Assembly (NCBI GenBank): GCA_016845175.1
Contig: JAERTD010000026.1
Location: 62,001-126,000, forward strand
DNA from: Bacteroidota bacterium
Lineage (GTDB): Bacteria; Bacteroidota; Bacteroidia; Bacteroidales; F082
Direction of reading: 5' to 3'
Length of the DNA: 64,000 nucleotides
The notes under the pieces are model-generated. The model was not told the origin of the DNA, did no database searches, and saw nothing but the letters and a program-made list of their open reading frames with translations. The translations under genes and the position numbers were made by a program. The first letter of the stretch is position 1. Each line of letters starts with the position of its first letter. Shown here in pieces: positions 35,068-44,905 of the stretch.

Positions 35068-36624
35068 GTGAAAACACTAATAATCGTTCTCATCTTATTT
35101 GTTTCTTTCTGTTTTTCTATCTCTCTTCACTGTCAGAATAATTCCAGCCCAATAGTTATCAATGACGTCCAAATAGACAATCACAATGTGTTTGATTCAA
35201 ATGCCCTAGGGTATAAAAAGTTAATGAATAGAATGCACATAATAACGAAAAGCAAGGTTATTGAAAGAGAATTGCTGTTGAAGCGTGATGATACGCTGGA
35301 TATGGAATTGATCAAGGAGACTGAGCGAAAAATACGACAACTATACTTTATACAAAGATCCGATATTAAAATAGATACCTTGTCAGACCATACAGCAGAT
35401 ATATACGTCAAAACACAGGATTATTGGAGTCTTATTCCGGGCTATATCATTGAGTCGGGAGGAGGCTTAATCGGAATCGGAGCCTCAATAGAAGAGTCCA
35501 ATCTATTTGGCTTGGGTAAAATCGTTTATGCAGAGCTATTTAATGAATCCGATATAGGAAATACCTGGACATTCAGCTATTATGATCCCCAACTGTTTGG
35601 CTCAAAACTTACCGCCTTTATTGAATTCAATTCGGGTACCTTGGTTGAGTCTTTCTATGGAAAAGCTGAAAAGCCATTCCTCTCATCTGATGATAGATTT
35701 TTATACAGCCTTTCGTATGAAAAGCTAGATGAAAAGGTTCGACTTTTTTATGGTGGTGAAGAAATAAGCAGATTGAGATATGAAAAGTTTGGTGTGATCG
35801 CTAAAGCAGGCTATTCATTTGGAGAAAGATATAAGAAAAGGAAAATCTATTTGAGTTATAAATACAAGGACAAAACGTATAGCAAACTCGAAGAGTTAAC
35901 AACAACCCCACTGCCGGAAAATGAATTAGTAAGCGCAATAATAGTTGGCTTTGAAGTTGAAAATAAGACATTTAGCACAAACAATCATATTGATAATTTC
36001 ACAGTCACTGAAGATTTTACCCTGGGTTATTCAACCTTCTTTTCCATCGGTCGGGCAGGTTTTCCTATGTCTATTGGTGTGGAGCGATTTGAAATTGAGA
36101 TCGATCACAACCATGGTTTTGAATTCAAAAACGACCAATATTTGTTTGTAGGCTTTGGGTATCAAAACTATATCAACAGTACCCATATTATATCCTCAGA
36201 TATACAATACTATAATCGCCTGTCATCATGGAATACTTTGGCTGTTAATCTGGAATTCGAATATGCTTTTTATCTGGAAGAATCAGAACAATTCATACTT
36301 GGAGGAGCATCAGGACTAAGAGGTTATAAGGCTAGGGAATTTACAGGGGATAAGCTGTTGCTGTTAAACCTTGAAGATAGAATTTTCACAAATCTTGAAC
36401 TACTGACTGTGCGCTTGGGTATGGTAGGCTTTTGTGATGTTGGTCATGTGTGGAACAGGGGTGTGGAAATTAATCTGCAGGATCTTAATTACAGTATAGG
36501 TATAGGTTTGAGACTCGGATTTACCAAAATTACCAATGGACCTGTCATGCGTATTGACCTGGGATGGGCCTTGAATAGAAGATCCGACATAGGAATGTCA
36601 TTTGGATTGTATCAACAATTTTAA
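35068..36624 (+). CDS. Omp85-superfamily outer membrane barrel with POTRA-like domain
   Basis: A 518-residue protein starting at GTG 35068, where the signal peptide begins (VKTLIIVLILFVSFCFSISL HC); the frame extends 14 codons further to a TTG. A POTRA-like domain covers about 25-110 (TKSKVIERELLLKRDDTLDM; IRQLYFIQRSDIKID). A 16-strand-type barrel follows, with the lid-loop motif GGASGLRGYKAREF, equivalent to the conserved RGF/Y motif of loop 6 in BamA/TpsB proteins. The last strand ends IGMSFGLYQQF with terminal Phe. Only one POTRA is visible, so it is not BamA; it may insert or secrete a specific substrate, perhaps the surrounding lipoproteins (inference). Confidence 0.8.
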   Translation: MKTLIIVLILFVSFCFSISLHCQNNSSPIVINDVQIDNHNVFDSNALGYKKLMNRMHIITKSKVIERELLLKRDDTLDMELIKETERKIRQLYFIQRSDIKIDTLSDHTADIYVKTQDYWSLIPGYIIESGGGLIGIGASIEESNLFGLGKIVYAELFNESDIGNTWTFSYYDPQLFGSKLTAFIEFNSGTLVESFYGKAEKPFLSSDDRFLYSLSYEKLDEKVRLFYGGEEISRLRYEKFGVIAKAGYSFGERYKKRKIYLSYKYKDKTYSKLEELTTTPLPENELVSAIIVGFEVENKTFSTNNHIDNFTVTEDFTLGYSTFFSIGRAGFPMSIGVERFEIEIDHNHGFEFKNDQYLFVGFGYQNYINSTHIISSDIQYYNRLSSWNTLAVNLEFEYAFYLEESEQFILGGASGLRGYKAREFTGDKLLLLNLEDRIFTNLELLTVRLGMVGFCDVGHVWNRGVEINLQDLNYSIGIGLRLGFTKITNGPVMRIDLGWALNRRSDIGMSFGLYQQF

Positions 36625-36634
36625 ATTAATTAGT

Positions 36635-37232
36635 ATGGAAGCAGAAATTATCACATTTGAATATTTAGAAGCTCTATTGCATTTTGTCTATAGCATAATG
36701 CTAATCTTCTGCCTCTCATATTTCTTGTATTATAAAAGAGGAGGAAAGCCAGAGTTCATTTTAGTGTTCCTCGGAGTAGGAGCGGTGGTCTTTCAATTTT
36801 GTTTGTTGCTGAAATCAACCACACTAAGCCTGGGACTTGCATTTGGGCTGTTTGCACTTTTTACATTGATCAGATTTAGAAGCAGGCGCATCGAGATTCG
36901 GGAAATGGTTTATCTGTTTGCCTCGGTAGGTATAGCAGCTTTAGATGGTCTGATTGGTGAAGGCCCGTTTTACCAAGTATATAGTCTGGGATTTGTTAAT
37001 AATCCTGGTTTTATACTTTGGCGAATTCCTCAATAAACAACTCAAACACACATTTAAATTGATCACTTTTGAAAAGCTTGAGTTGTTGGAAGAGGGTAAT
37101 TATCATGCGCTTCTGGATAATTTGTCAAAGCGATTGTCCATGAAACACATTAGTAAAGTAGAAGTTGGAAAGGTAGACTTTAAAAGGAATAGTGCAGAAT
37201 TGAAAGTTTTCTATAAAGAAGAAAAACCTTAG
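36635..37232 (+). pseudogene. DUF4956 membrane protein gene interrupted by a frameshift
   Basis: Two overlapping frames together give one DUF4956-type protein. The first (36635-37036) has the N-terminal membrane segments and the family core GLAFGLFALFTLIRFRSRRIEIREM. The second (from about 36954 to 37232, shifted +1) has the next span (VWDLLIILVLYFGEFL) and the cytoplasmic tail (YHALLDNLSKRLSMKHISKV), as expected C-terminally. The switch must occur between about 36964 and 36990, near the CGTTTTACC run. One extra base or two missing bases would explain it. It could be a true pseudogene, an assembly error or programmed frameshifting. DUF4956 genes typically accompany CotH genes, as here. Confidence 0.75.
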
Positions 37233-37337
37233 TGAAATAATCTCTTCCTTGTAAAACATACAAGTTCGATACGCTCAACCATAAGTACCTTTCACTTGAT
37301 TTTCAGCATAAAATATTAAATAAAAAAACATAGAACC

Positions 37338-38573
37338 ATGAATCAATTAAGAATCTTAAAAGCACTATTTGTATTTCAGTTGGTATTTATTTCATTAACA
37401 AATGCTCAAGAAATAGACAAAGTTGAGCAATCAATTTATAATGGTGCATCTACGGATGTGCTAAATATTGACACATGGCAAAAGAGTCAAAGAGCGAAAG
37501 GTTTGGCTAACCTGCATAGTATTATGCCCAATTTAATAGCCGTTAATGCTCAGGACGTGTATCCATTAAATTATCAGGCTTCTGAATATGACTTGTTTGA
37601 AATACCAAGCCTTAAACGAATTTTAGACCATCCAGGAGTTTCTGCACTTGTAGTAATTACAAAAGATGGAGATGTATTGTTGGAGCATTATAAAAATGGA
37701 CATGACAGGCATACTACTTTCTCTGATCAATCAAGCACAAAATCTATGGGATACATACTGCTAAATCAAGCTTTAAAAGATGGGAAATTATCACTAAATG
37801 ACAAGGTCGAGAAGTATATTCCAAATATTGGTCTAGGATTTAAAGGGCGAACAGTAGGTGATGTAGCTTCAATGGCAGTCAATCATAATGTTGCAGAATT
37901 GGCTGCATATACAGGAGACCCTGCTGCTCTTAAGATGTTTGATCGTGATGAAAGAGTTATCGGATTGCAACGAAATGATGAGCGTGAAACACTAAGGGAT
38001 TTTGTACAGGAAATTCAAATTGCACCTGGAGCTAAATCTAATGTTTATGAAGGAGAGATTTCAAATTATGCGACTATCAATACAAATGTATTAGGTTTGA
38101 TTGTTCAGGAAGCAACTGGCATTCCATTAGAGAAGCAGGTTCGCGATTTGCTACATAAAGTTGGAGGACAAAATATAATGTATATGGGTACCGACTTTGA
38201 TGGATTCCCTATGATTGGGGCTTCCATGTTATCATCAACGGTTGACTTTGCTCGTTATGGACGTTTGTTAATCGAAAATAAAGAAGCCTCCATAGCTGAT
38301 AGAGAAAAATCTAAAACAGATGGACAGCCAGTTCCTGCAGATTTAACATTTATTGAAAGCAGGTACTATAAATCTGCTATTCATAATGATTTTGGACTTG
38401 GACATAGTGGATGGGGTGGTCAAATAATTTGGGCTGACCCTGAAACAGGAATTATTGTAGCGGCAAATAGCCAGTTAAACAGTAAACTTCCAGCCCCTTT
38501 TAAACATTTCAATAAAGTTTACGAAGCCACAATAGATATTGTAAAGTACTATCGAGCAAAAGCTACTGAATAG
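37338..38573 (+). CDS. Exported serine hydrolase, beta-lactamase/NylB-like
   Basis: A 411-residue protein with signal peptide MNQLRILKALFVFQLVFISL TNAQ. It belongs to the class C beta-lactamase / penicillin-binding fold. SxxK is S132-S-T-K135 in FSDQSSTKSMGY. The second motif is SNYATINTNVLG, like the Y-x-S/N-x-DTNVLG of 6-aminohexanoate-dimer hydrolase (NylB) types. The third motif is GHSGWGGQIIWADPETGI (HxG in place of KTG). Amide or ester hydrolysis in the periplasm is expected; the substrate is unknown. It stands alone, ~100 bp after the DUF4956 locus. Antibiotic resistance activity is not implied. Confidence 0.85.
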   Translation: MNQLRILKALFVFQLVFISLTNAQEIDKVEQSIYNGASTDVLNIDTWQKSQRAKGLANLHSIMPNLIAVNAQDVYPLNYQASEYDLFEIPSLKRILDHPGVSALVVITKDGDVLLEHYKNGHDRHTTFSDQSSTKSMGYILLNQALKDGKLSLNDKVEKYIPNIGLGFKGRTVGDVASMAVNHNVAELAAYTGDPAALKMFDRDERVIGLQRNDERETLRDFVQEIQIAPGAKSNVYEGEISNYATINTNVLGLIVQEATGIPLEKQVRDLLHKVGGQNIMYMGTDFDGFPMIGASMLSSTVDFARYGRLLIENKEASIADREKSKTDGQPVPADLTFIESRYYKSAIHNDFGLGHSGWGGQIIWADPETGIIVAANSQLNSKLPAPFKHFNKVYEATIDIVKYYRAKATE

Positions 38574-38758
38574 TATTGCATTAGTACGTTTTACAACAAT
38601 GTATAAAAAACATAGGTGGCTCAGTACAACTTGATAGCTAAGAGCTTCGAGATCATTAACGTTTCTTATACTCAACGATTAGCTAACGAAAACTGAGATC
38701 CTAAATGAGTTTGACGGCTAAAGTCGTTCTAAGCTGTAACAAATTTAAAACTACAAAT

Positions 38759-40828
38759 ATGAATAAGATTATAATACTACTCACATCATTGATAATCATT
38801 ACTTCCTGCCTTCTAATTCCGGAAGAAAAAGCTGACACCATTGTCACAAATGGAAAGATTTACACCGTACATGAATCTCAGCCATGGGTAGAAGCCATTG
38901 CTATTAGAGATGGGAAATTCTTAAAAGCTGGAAGTAACGATGAAATAGAGGCATTAGTAGGTAAGAATACCAGGATAATCGATCTGAAGGGGCGGTTTGC
39001 TATGCCGGGAATTATCGATGCACACAATCATGCCTTAAATGGAGCGGATGATAAAGCTAACCTGTTCATTAAAGAGCCTGATAAGGTCGAAACGATACTG
39101 GAGGAATTGAAAACCTATGCATCCTTAAACCCTGATCTGGAAATAATTAGAGGTGGACCATGGAACCTTGGAGTTTTCCCGGATGATAATCCCCCAAAAG
39201 AATTGCTGGATGAAATAGTTTCAGACAGACCAGTGTATCTCATCAGTCAGTCTGGGCACAGTGCATGGCTAAATTCCAAAGCATTTGAGTTAGTGGGCAT
39301 TGATAAAAATACACCTGTAACTGATAAATTCATATATGCTAAGGATGATATTACAGGAGAGCCAACAGGCAGAATCGATGAGTATGCAATGGCACATGTG
39401 GAGGCCATTATTCCGAAAACTAGTCCTGAACGCTTGGCATCTGGCATTAAGCAAATACAAAAGCTCCACAACTCATATGGAATTACATTTGTTAAACTGG
39501 CAGAAGGGCGAGAAAACTGGGCAAATGGAGCATTGAAACTAGCTGATCAGGGCGAGCTTAGTCTAAGGATGATCATTTCATGGGATTGGGGGTCTCATAT
39601 GTCTCCTCATTCGGCTGAACAAGCAGAAAAATTTGCTTTGAGTTGGAAAGATAAAACAACGGATATGATTGATGGCCGAAGCATTAAAATTTTCTATGAT
39701 GGTGCATTGGATAGTTATACAGCCCTGTTACTGGAAGATTATGAAGGCAAGCCTGGGTTTAAAGGAACAGCCCACCATCCTAAGGAATCTTTTCAGCAAG
39801 CGATTAAACGAATTAATAAAAATGGCATCGGTGTAATCGTTCATGTAATGGGCGACGGTTCAGCAAGAGAACTCGTGGATATATTTGAATCGATCAGCAG
39901 TGAAACCAGTACAAATGGCCCTGTATTGCACATGTCTCATTGCGTAATGGCCTTGCCTGAAGATTTAGGCAGGCTTTCTCTTATTCCCAATGCTTGTGTG
40001 GATTTTTCGCCAGCACTTGGTGTGGATGTTCCTGAATTGGCAACGCTTTTTAAAGACCCTATAGGTGATCACAGGTATCAAAACCAATTAAATGTAAAAG
40101 CGGCCATCAATGCAAATGTTCCAGTTGGCTTCGGTTCGGATTGGCCTTCATCAATAATTCCTGAACCTAATTCATTTTGGTATATGCAAACGTGGATTAC
40201 CCGTAAACTGCCCGGTGTTTCAAGTGCAGCTACACATAATATTAAACAGGCTATTAGTCTGGAACAAGCTGTAAAAGCATATACTTTAGGCAGTGCACAA
40301 TGTCTGGGTTTCGATTGGGCTGAAAAGGTTGGCTCCATTGAAGAAGGTAAACTGGCCGATTTTATAGTGTTGGATCAAAATCTTTTTGAGATTCCCGTGG
40401 ATGACATTTATAAAACTCAGGTAGAATTAACTTTTGTGGGTGGTCAACTGGTCTTTGACAGGACTGCTGAAGAGAGCAAATATGAGGTAGTCGATTTTGA
40501 GATTTCTAATAAAAGTATGGATAATGCTATTGACGCAGCAAATTTAAACCTCCTGTTACAAGACGAAATGGCCTATGGGGGGTGTTGTCATGGGCATGAA
40601 ATGGAAATAGTGCCGGGTTCTTTATTGGCTAGTCAGGAGATCAACGATGCTTTTGCGGTTTTAAAGGAAAGCGGATTCGATTTTCTTCGCCCTGCACGCT
40701 CCATTTACTGGAAAGACAATGATACCTATTATTGGATTCAATGGACAATTAAAGATGGTACCAAAACCTTATGGGCCTATGATCCTGATCTAAAAGAAGC
40801 TATTGAAGTATTAAAAATTACAGAATAA
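38759..40828 (+). CDS. YtcJ-like amidohydrolase lipoprotein with C-terminal extension
   Basis: A 689-residue metal-dependent hydrolase starting at the ATG that opens a lipoprotein signal (MNKIIILLTSLIIITSC, lipobox ITSC). The first metal motif is PGIIDAHNHALNG. The barrel then carries a VIVHVMGDGSAREL histidine, the HMSHC segment and FGSDWPSS with the acidic ligand, as in YtcJ/N-acyl hydrolase amidohydrolases; CLGFDWAEKVGSIEEGKLAD closes the beta-sandwich. About 100 further residues (from DNAIDAANLNLL) form an extension not typical of YtcJ, with a CCHGHE segment that might bind metal. The next gene starts 3 nt after its stop, so the two form an operon. Confidence 0.85.
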   Translation: MNKIIILLTSLIIITSCLLIPEEKADTIVTNGKIYTVHESQPWVEAIAIRDGKFLKAGSNDEIEALVGKNTRIIDLKGRFAMPGIIDAHNHALNGADDKANLFIKEPDKVETILEELKTYASLNPDLEIIRGGPWNLGVFPDDNPPKELLDEIVSDRPVYLISQSGHSAWLNSKAFELVGIDKNTPVTDKFIYAKDDITGEPTGRIDEYAMAHVEAIIPKTSPERLASGIKQIQKLHNSYGITFVKLAEGRENWANGALKLADQGELSLRMIISWDWGSHMSPHSAEQAEKFALSWKDKTTDMIDGRSIKIFYDGALDSYTALLLEDYEGKPGFKGTAHHPKESFQQAIKRINKNGIGVIVHVMGDGSARELVDIFESISSETSTNGPVLHMSHCVMALPEDLGRLSLIPNACVDFSPALGVDVPELATLFKDPIGDHRYQNQLNVKAAINANVPVGFGSDWPSSIIPEPNSFWYMQTWITRKLPGVSSAATHNIKQAISLEQAVKAYTLGSAQCLGFDWAEKVGSIEEGKLADFIVLDQNLFEIPVDDIYKTQVELTFVGGQLVFDRTAEESKYEVVDFEISNKSMDNAIDAANLNLLLQDEMAYGGCCHGHEMEIVPGSLLASQEINDAFAVLKESGFDFLRPARSIYWKDNDTYYWIQWTIKDGTKTLWAYDPDLKEAIEVLKITE

Positions 40829-40831
40829 TTT

Positions 40832-41614
40832 ATGAAGTCGAAAAAAGCTGTTATGCTTCTGAAGTTATGGGTAATATGTTCAGTATCATTGGTTTTGATG
40901 CAATGCGCCTATGCACAGGAGCATGTGGATATTGACGCATCAAAACCCACAAATTTTTATTCGATGTTGGATAATACAATTGAAATATCCAATCGGCCTA
41001 CGGAAAACATTATGGGTTACCGAGGCAAGTTAATGTATGCCCCAAGTGAAGCCCACCTATTGCTTGCCGAAATTCCGCTTTTATACAACTCAAGAACAGA
41101 CAAATTTGGATTGGGTGATCTCAGGGCTCGATATTTCTACTTACCCTATAAGAATTACGATAGTTTTTTTGGTGCCTTTGGTCCATCCATTGATGTGTTT
41201 GCGCCAACAGCTAATTTTGAGAATGGCTTGGGCTCTGATCAATGGTTGATTTCACCTGGTATTACTGCGGGTTTAATGGCTGCTGATTGGATACAGTTTT
41301 TTCCTGTTGTTTCCTATCAATATGCCTCAACTCCCTTAAGTGATACTGCATTAAAAGCAGGTGTTAAAGAAGCTCATGGCGTTACCTTCCAAAGCATCAT
41401 TCCCATTGTGCTGTCTGCAGATTTATTCATACAACTAACACCGATTTACCAATTGAATAATCTATCTGATGAACGTTATGATAGATATATTCAGGAATTG
41501 TTCGTCTCATACGCATTACTGCCCAAAATGCAATTAACTGCATATTTTAATGGCAATTTTAAGGATGATATACATACAGTAAGTCTTGGTCTGAATATAT
41601 TCCTTGTAGACTAA
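40832..41614 (+). CDS. Outer membrane porin-like barrel
   Basis: A 260-residue exported protein. The signal peptide (MKSKKAVMLLKLWVICSVSL... CAYAQ) is followed by amphipathic strands: GKLMYAPSEAHLLLAEIPLL, FGLGDLRARYFYLPY, WLISPGITAGLMAADWIQFF, ending TVSLGLNIFLVD. The pattern resembles the MetA-pathway/SphA-type porin families (transporter-like outer membrane proteins). It starts 3 nt after the amidohydrolase gene and could supply its substrate across the outer membrane (inference from operon position). Family assignment moderate. Confidence 0.7.
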   Translation: MKSKKAVMLLKLWVICSVSLVLMQCAYAQEHVDIDASKPTNFYSMLDNTIEISNRPTENIMGYRGKLMYAPSEAHLLLAEIPLLYNSRTDKFGLGDLRARYFYLPYKNYDSFFGAFGPSIDVFAPTANFENGLGSDQWLISPGITAGLMAADWIQFFPVVSYQYASTPLSDTALKAGVKEAHGVTFQSIIPIVLSADLFIQLTPIYQLNNLSDERYDRYIQELFVSYALLPKMQLTAYFNGNFKDDIHTVSLGLNIFLVD

Positions 41615-41705
41615 ATATGGGATTTATGAGAGAATGCATTAAGTAATAAAATTCATCTGATCATGCTTATAAATGAAATGCTAATAATCAATTAATAAAA
41701 TAGAA

Positions 41706-42290
41706 ATGAGAAAATATCAAATCAGTTTAGTTTTTACACTAAGTATAGTATTGATGTCAACATGTGTATTTGCTCAATCCAGAGGAGGTGAGCAGGCAAA
41801 ATCGGGTGCCAAACAAGGTGCGCTCCTTGGCGCTGTTGCTGGAGCAGTATTTGGATCCGGGGATCTTTTAGGCGATGTGGTTGAAGGTGCAGCAGTGGGA
41901 GCTGGTGTGGGTGCATTTGCCGGATTTCTGGAAGGAAATGCAATGGACAGGCATCAACAAAAGGAATTCGAGGCATTGGTTCGTGCTTTTGGTGAGGATA
42001 ATATTAGAGGTTATGTGGAATTATTGAAATGCAATCACCCAAAAGCCATTGCGCTATTCAAAGTAGAACAGGCTTCCGGGAATAAAGACCATAGCCTCAC
42101 CGGTATCTGGTTAGAAGGAATTGCAGAAAAAGACAGAAGGAACAAGGAGAGAACTGATGAGATGTTGAGTCTGATTGTTGAAAAAGATGGGGATATCGAT
42201 GACTTGCAAATGGCCGGTATAGCTGTAGATAAATATGTTCTTGATCTTAGAAATGACAGAAGGTTTAATAAGCTTGGTGCTTGCAATTAA
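41706..42290 (+). CDS. Exported glycine-zipper protein
   Basis: A 194-residue protein: signal peptide MRKYQISLVFTLSIVLMSTC VFAQ, then a glycine zipper (AKQGALLGAVAGAVFGSGDL; EGAAVGAGVGAFAGFLEGNA), a hairpin of two small-residue helices that packs in membranes as in the YMGG/OmpA-like Gly-zipper families. A helical, charged C-terminal domain (about 85-194) follows, with no recognised fold. It probably sits in the outer or inner membrane as an oligomer. It is close to the next gene (18 nt) on the same strand. Confidence 0.75.
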   Translation: MRKYQISLVFTLSIVLMSTCVFAQSRGGEQAKSGAKQGALLGAVAGAVFGSGDLLGDVVEGAAVGAGVGAFAGFLEGNAMDRHQQKEFEALVRAFGEDNIRGYVELLKCNHPKAIALFKVEQASGNKDHSLTGIWLEGIAEKDRRNKERTDEMLSLIVEKDGDIDDLQMAGIAVDKYVLDLRNDRRFNKLGACN

Positions 42291-42308
42291 CTCAAACACT
42301 TTTTGTAA

Positions 42309-43082
42309 ATGATATCCACATTAATTTCATTACCCATTGCCCTGGGGCTATTGATATTTATCACATTATTCCTTGTGATCGGTTTTTCTTCCTATGCCTT
42401 TACAAGATGGCTGATCGTAAAGAACCTGGTCCCGGAAAACAAAGAAATAGCAAGTCAGCTACTAAGGCTTAGTGGGGCGTTGCTTGCGCTGTTGTTGTCT
42501 CTGACATTTGCAGATGTGAGGTCAGAATTAATAAAGCTGAGTGACTCCATTGATCTTGAAGCTGCTCAGATTGTGGATATGTACAGTGATTTGGAGATGT
42601 ATGGGACAACTGACGCCAATCTGATCATGGATAAATTGAAAGAATATACAAAATCTATTATTGAGAATGAGTGGGATAAGTTGTCTCAAAATAGTTTTGA
42701 TATGTCCACCTTTCACCTGGCAGAAGAAATACAAGAAGACATATTAAATCTAAATCCGGCCAGTAAGAAAGGTGAGTTGCTACGAGCTAATCTGATGGAT
42801 GATTTGGACGAAATATCAGATTATCGTCAAATGCGCCAATATGCTTCAAAAACAGATCCACCCATCTTTTTCTATATCTCACTCTTTGGCTTTGTAATCA
42901 CCATTGGTTTGTTCTCGGTTTATCAACCTAATAGAAACTCATTACTACTATTGGGATTTTACTGCGCATTTATTGGAGTGGTCGTCTATTTCATTCTGAC
43001 TTTGAGTCATCCGTTTGTGGGAACAATGAAGATCCAGCCTGAAACTCTGATTACGATTTATGAAACTTTTCTCGAAAAATAA
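42309..43082 (+). CDS. DUF4239-like (bestrophin-like) membrane protein
   Basis: A 257-residue integral membrane protein with four spans: about 8-32, 53-69, 182-202 and 210-232. The loop between spans 2 and 3 is a long helical region (residues ~75-175). The start 'SYAFTRWLIVKNLVPENKEIASQLLRLSG' and following 'LEAAQIVDMYSDLEMYG' resemble DUF4239 proteins, which are distantly related to bestrophin channels. Function unknown; ion transport is a guess from the family relation. It is 18 nt downstream of the glycine-zipper gene. Confidence 0.65.
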   Translation: MISTLISLPIALGLLIFITLFLVIGFSSYAFTRWLIVKNLVPENKEIASQLLRLSGALLALLLSLTFADVRSELIKLSDSIDLEAAQIVDMYSDLEMYGTTDANLIMDKLKEYTKSIIENEWDKLSQNSFDMSTFHLAEEIQEDILNLNPASKKGELLRANLMDDLDEISDYRQMRQYASKTDPPIFFYISLFGFVITIGLFSVYQPNRNSLLLLGFYCAFIGVVVYFILTLSHPFVGTMKIQPETLITIYETFLEK

Positions 43083-43172
43083 AAACATGTCCGTGACTTT
43101 TTATTGATGAATGCATAACACAATGGACTATGGACGAGATACAACCGGAATGATGATATTATTTAATTGATC

Positions 43173-44621
43173 ATGCATTTAATTATCATACGCTATTTAT
43201 TAATTTTATTGATGTTCGTAAGTGCATCAAAACAAATAGTTTCACAGGAATTTCACTACTGGAATACTCAAGTTGGAGCAAAATCCTCCATGCTTGGTGG
43301 AGCGGTAACTGCAGCTGACAACGATAACAGCGCTATTTACTACAATCCTGGTGCGCTTGGATTTATAAAAAACTCCAAAATTTCCCTTTCTTCTGATGCT
43401 TATTATTTTTCCTGGTTGCGGATAGAAAATGGAGCAGGGAAGGACCTTGACCTTCATTCCAGGGAACTTAATATCTTTCCACAGATCATCGCTTTTAACA
43501 AGAAAGTACCCAAATTACCCATAACAGTGACTGTGGCTGCTATTACTAAAGATGCTTCTTTTGTAAGTACGAATTATAAGCATAACAAAACCATTGATAT
43601 TATTAAATCAAATCCAGGTGAAGAAGAGTATGTGGGAGTGGTGGATTACTATAACCGATTGCGGGATACCTGGGTGGGACTAGGTTATGGCAGGAAACAA
43701 GGAGAGAATTTTAGTATTGGAGCTTCTGTTTTTTATTCCATACGTTCAATGGAATACAGGTATACTGAAATGGCTGATGTGTATAAAGTTCTTGCTGATT
43801 CACCTAATACAGAGTTGATTGGCAATGTGATATTTAGTGAACAAATGACTCTCAGGAATATTGGTATAGTTATTCTTATGGGCTTGTCCTATCAACAGGA
43901 ACGCCTCAAACTAGGAGTCAACCTGACACTGCCGCGAATTAACCTTGGTTTTTTTCAGCTATCGAGCTTAACCCGGACTTATATGTATAATGTGCCCAGT
44001 GAAGATTCAATCTCCACCAAGCTTTCCTTATGGAATGAAGATGTCAGTTCAACCTTTAGAACACCACTTTCCATTGATCTTGGATTAGAATATGATGTTT
44101 CATCTGCCATAACTATCTATTCCAAAGCGTCTTGGTTTGCACCTGTTTCAAAATATTCACTTATCACATCAGAAAAACCTGAGAATATACCTCCTGGAAA
44201 TGTAGAAGCAGTGTCTACAGCATTTAGTAATATTCATCTTGCCAATAAAGCGGTTATTAATATTGCACTTGCACTACAAACTAAGGTCAACAAACAGCTG
44301 GCGGTGTTAAGCTCCATAAGAACCGACTTTAATTATTTTGATAGAAAAGCATTGGGAGACTTATCTGCCTCATATCCTGGCATTACTTATTGGGATATTT
44401 ATCATTTGGCTGGTGGTGTTGTTTGGACTAAACAAAGCTTTGATCTGAGCCTTGGTGCCAGCTATTCATTTGGAAGAGATCAATCTTCGCCACAAATCAT
44501 CAACTTGAGTTCACCAAGTATTGAAAATGATCTTTTTGGCCAAAGAGATAATACCGCCAGGGCAAATTATAATAAGCTTAGTGTGTATTTTGGGTTTACT
44601 TATTTTTTTTCGCAGTTTTGA
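43173..44621 (+). CDS. FadL/OMPP1-family outer membrane protein
   Basis: A 482-residue barrel of the FadL/TodX/OMPP1 family, which transports hydrophobic molecules; related PorV-type members serve T9SS. The start ATG 43173 opens the signal peptide (MHLIIIRYLLILLMFVSASK). The family signature follows: SSMLGGAVTAADNDNSAIYY, then NPGALGF, as in 'A..A..ddasa.y.NPAgl'. Strands such as FSIGASVFYSIRSMEYRY, LGVNLTLPRINLGFFQ and LSLGASYSFGRD complete the barrel, ending LSVYFGFTYFFSQF. The frame also opens two codons earlier at a TTG. Monocistronic. Confidence 0.82.
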   Translation: MHLIIIRYLLILLMFVSASKQIVSQEFHYWNTQVGAKSSMLGGAVTAADNDNSAIYYNPGALGFIKNSKISLSSDAYYFSWLRIENGAGKDLDLHSRELNIFPQIIAFNKKVPKLPITVTVAAITKDASFVSTNYKHNKTIDIIKSNPGEEEYVGVVDYYNRLRDTWVGLGYGRKQGENFSIGASVFYSIRSMEYRYTEMADVYKVLADSPNTELIGNVIFSEQMTLRNIGIVILMGLSYQQERLKLGVNLTLPRINLGFFQLSSLTRTYMYNVPSEDSISTKLSLWNEDVSSTFRTPLSIDLGLEYDVSSAITIYSKASWFAPVSKYSLITSEKPENIPPGNVEAVSTAFSNIHLANKAVINIALALQTKVNKQLAVLSSIRTDFNYFDRKALGDLSASYPGITYWDIYHLAGGVVWTKQSFDLSLGASYSFGRDQSSPQIINLSSPSIENDLFGQRDNTARANYNKLSVYFGFTYFFSQF

Positions 44622-44872
44622 AAGCTGAGAAAAGAACCTAATGTATATGATAGCCAGTTGATAACTTATAACCGGTGTCATTTCGATACACGCCATAATC
44701 CTGCAGATCATTTAATCTAACAGCTGGGAAAAGTCATATATGAAGTTTCCCGCCTTTCATTGTGGAGGAACAACCCCCACTTTCTGTTAATCACTCCGTT
44801 AATAACTTTGGTGTTTTTGAGGTTATAATGAGCTGATTTCAATATATTTTCGATACATATGGAGACTTATGT

Positions 44873-44880
44873 TATTTTTG
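44873..44880 (+). promoter_or_regulatory. -7 box of the TPR-ALDH-DUF368-aroE operon
   Basis: TATTTTTG lies 25 nt before the ATG at 44906. No clear -33 TTG at the standard distance. Confidence 0.5.
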
Positions 44881-44905
44881 CTCCGTTTTTAAGAATTGGA
44901 ATTGT

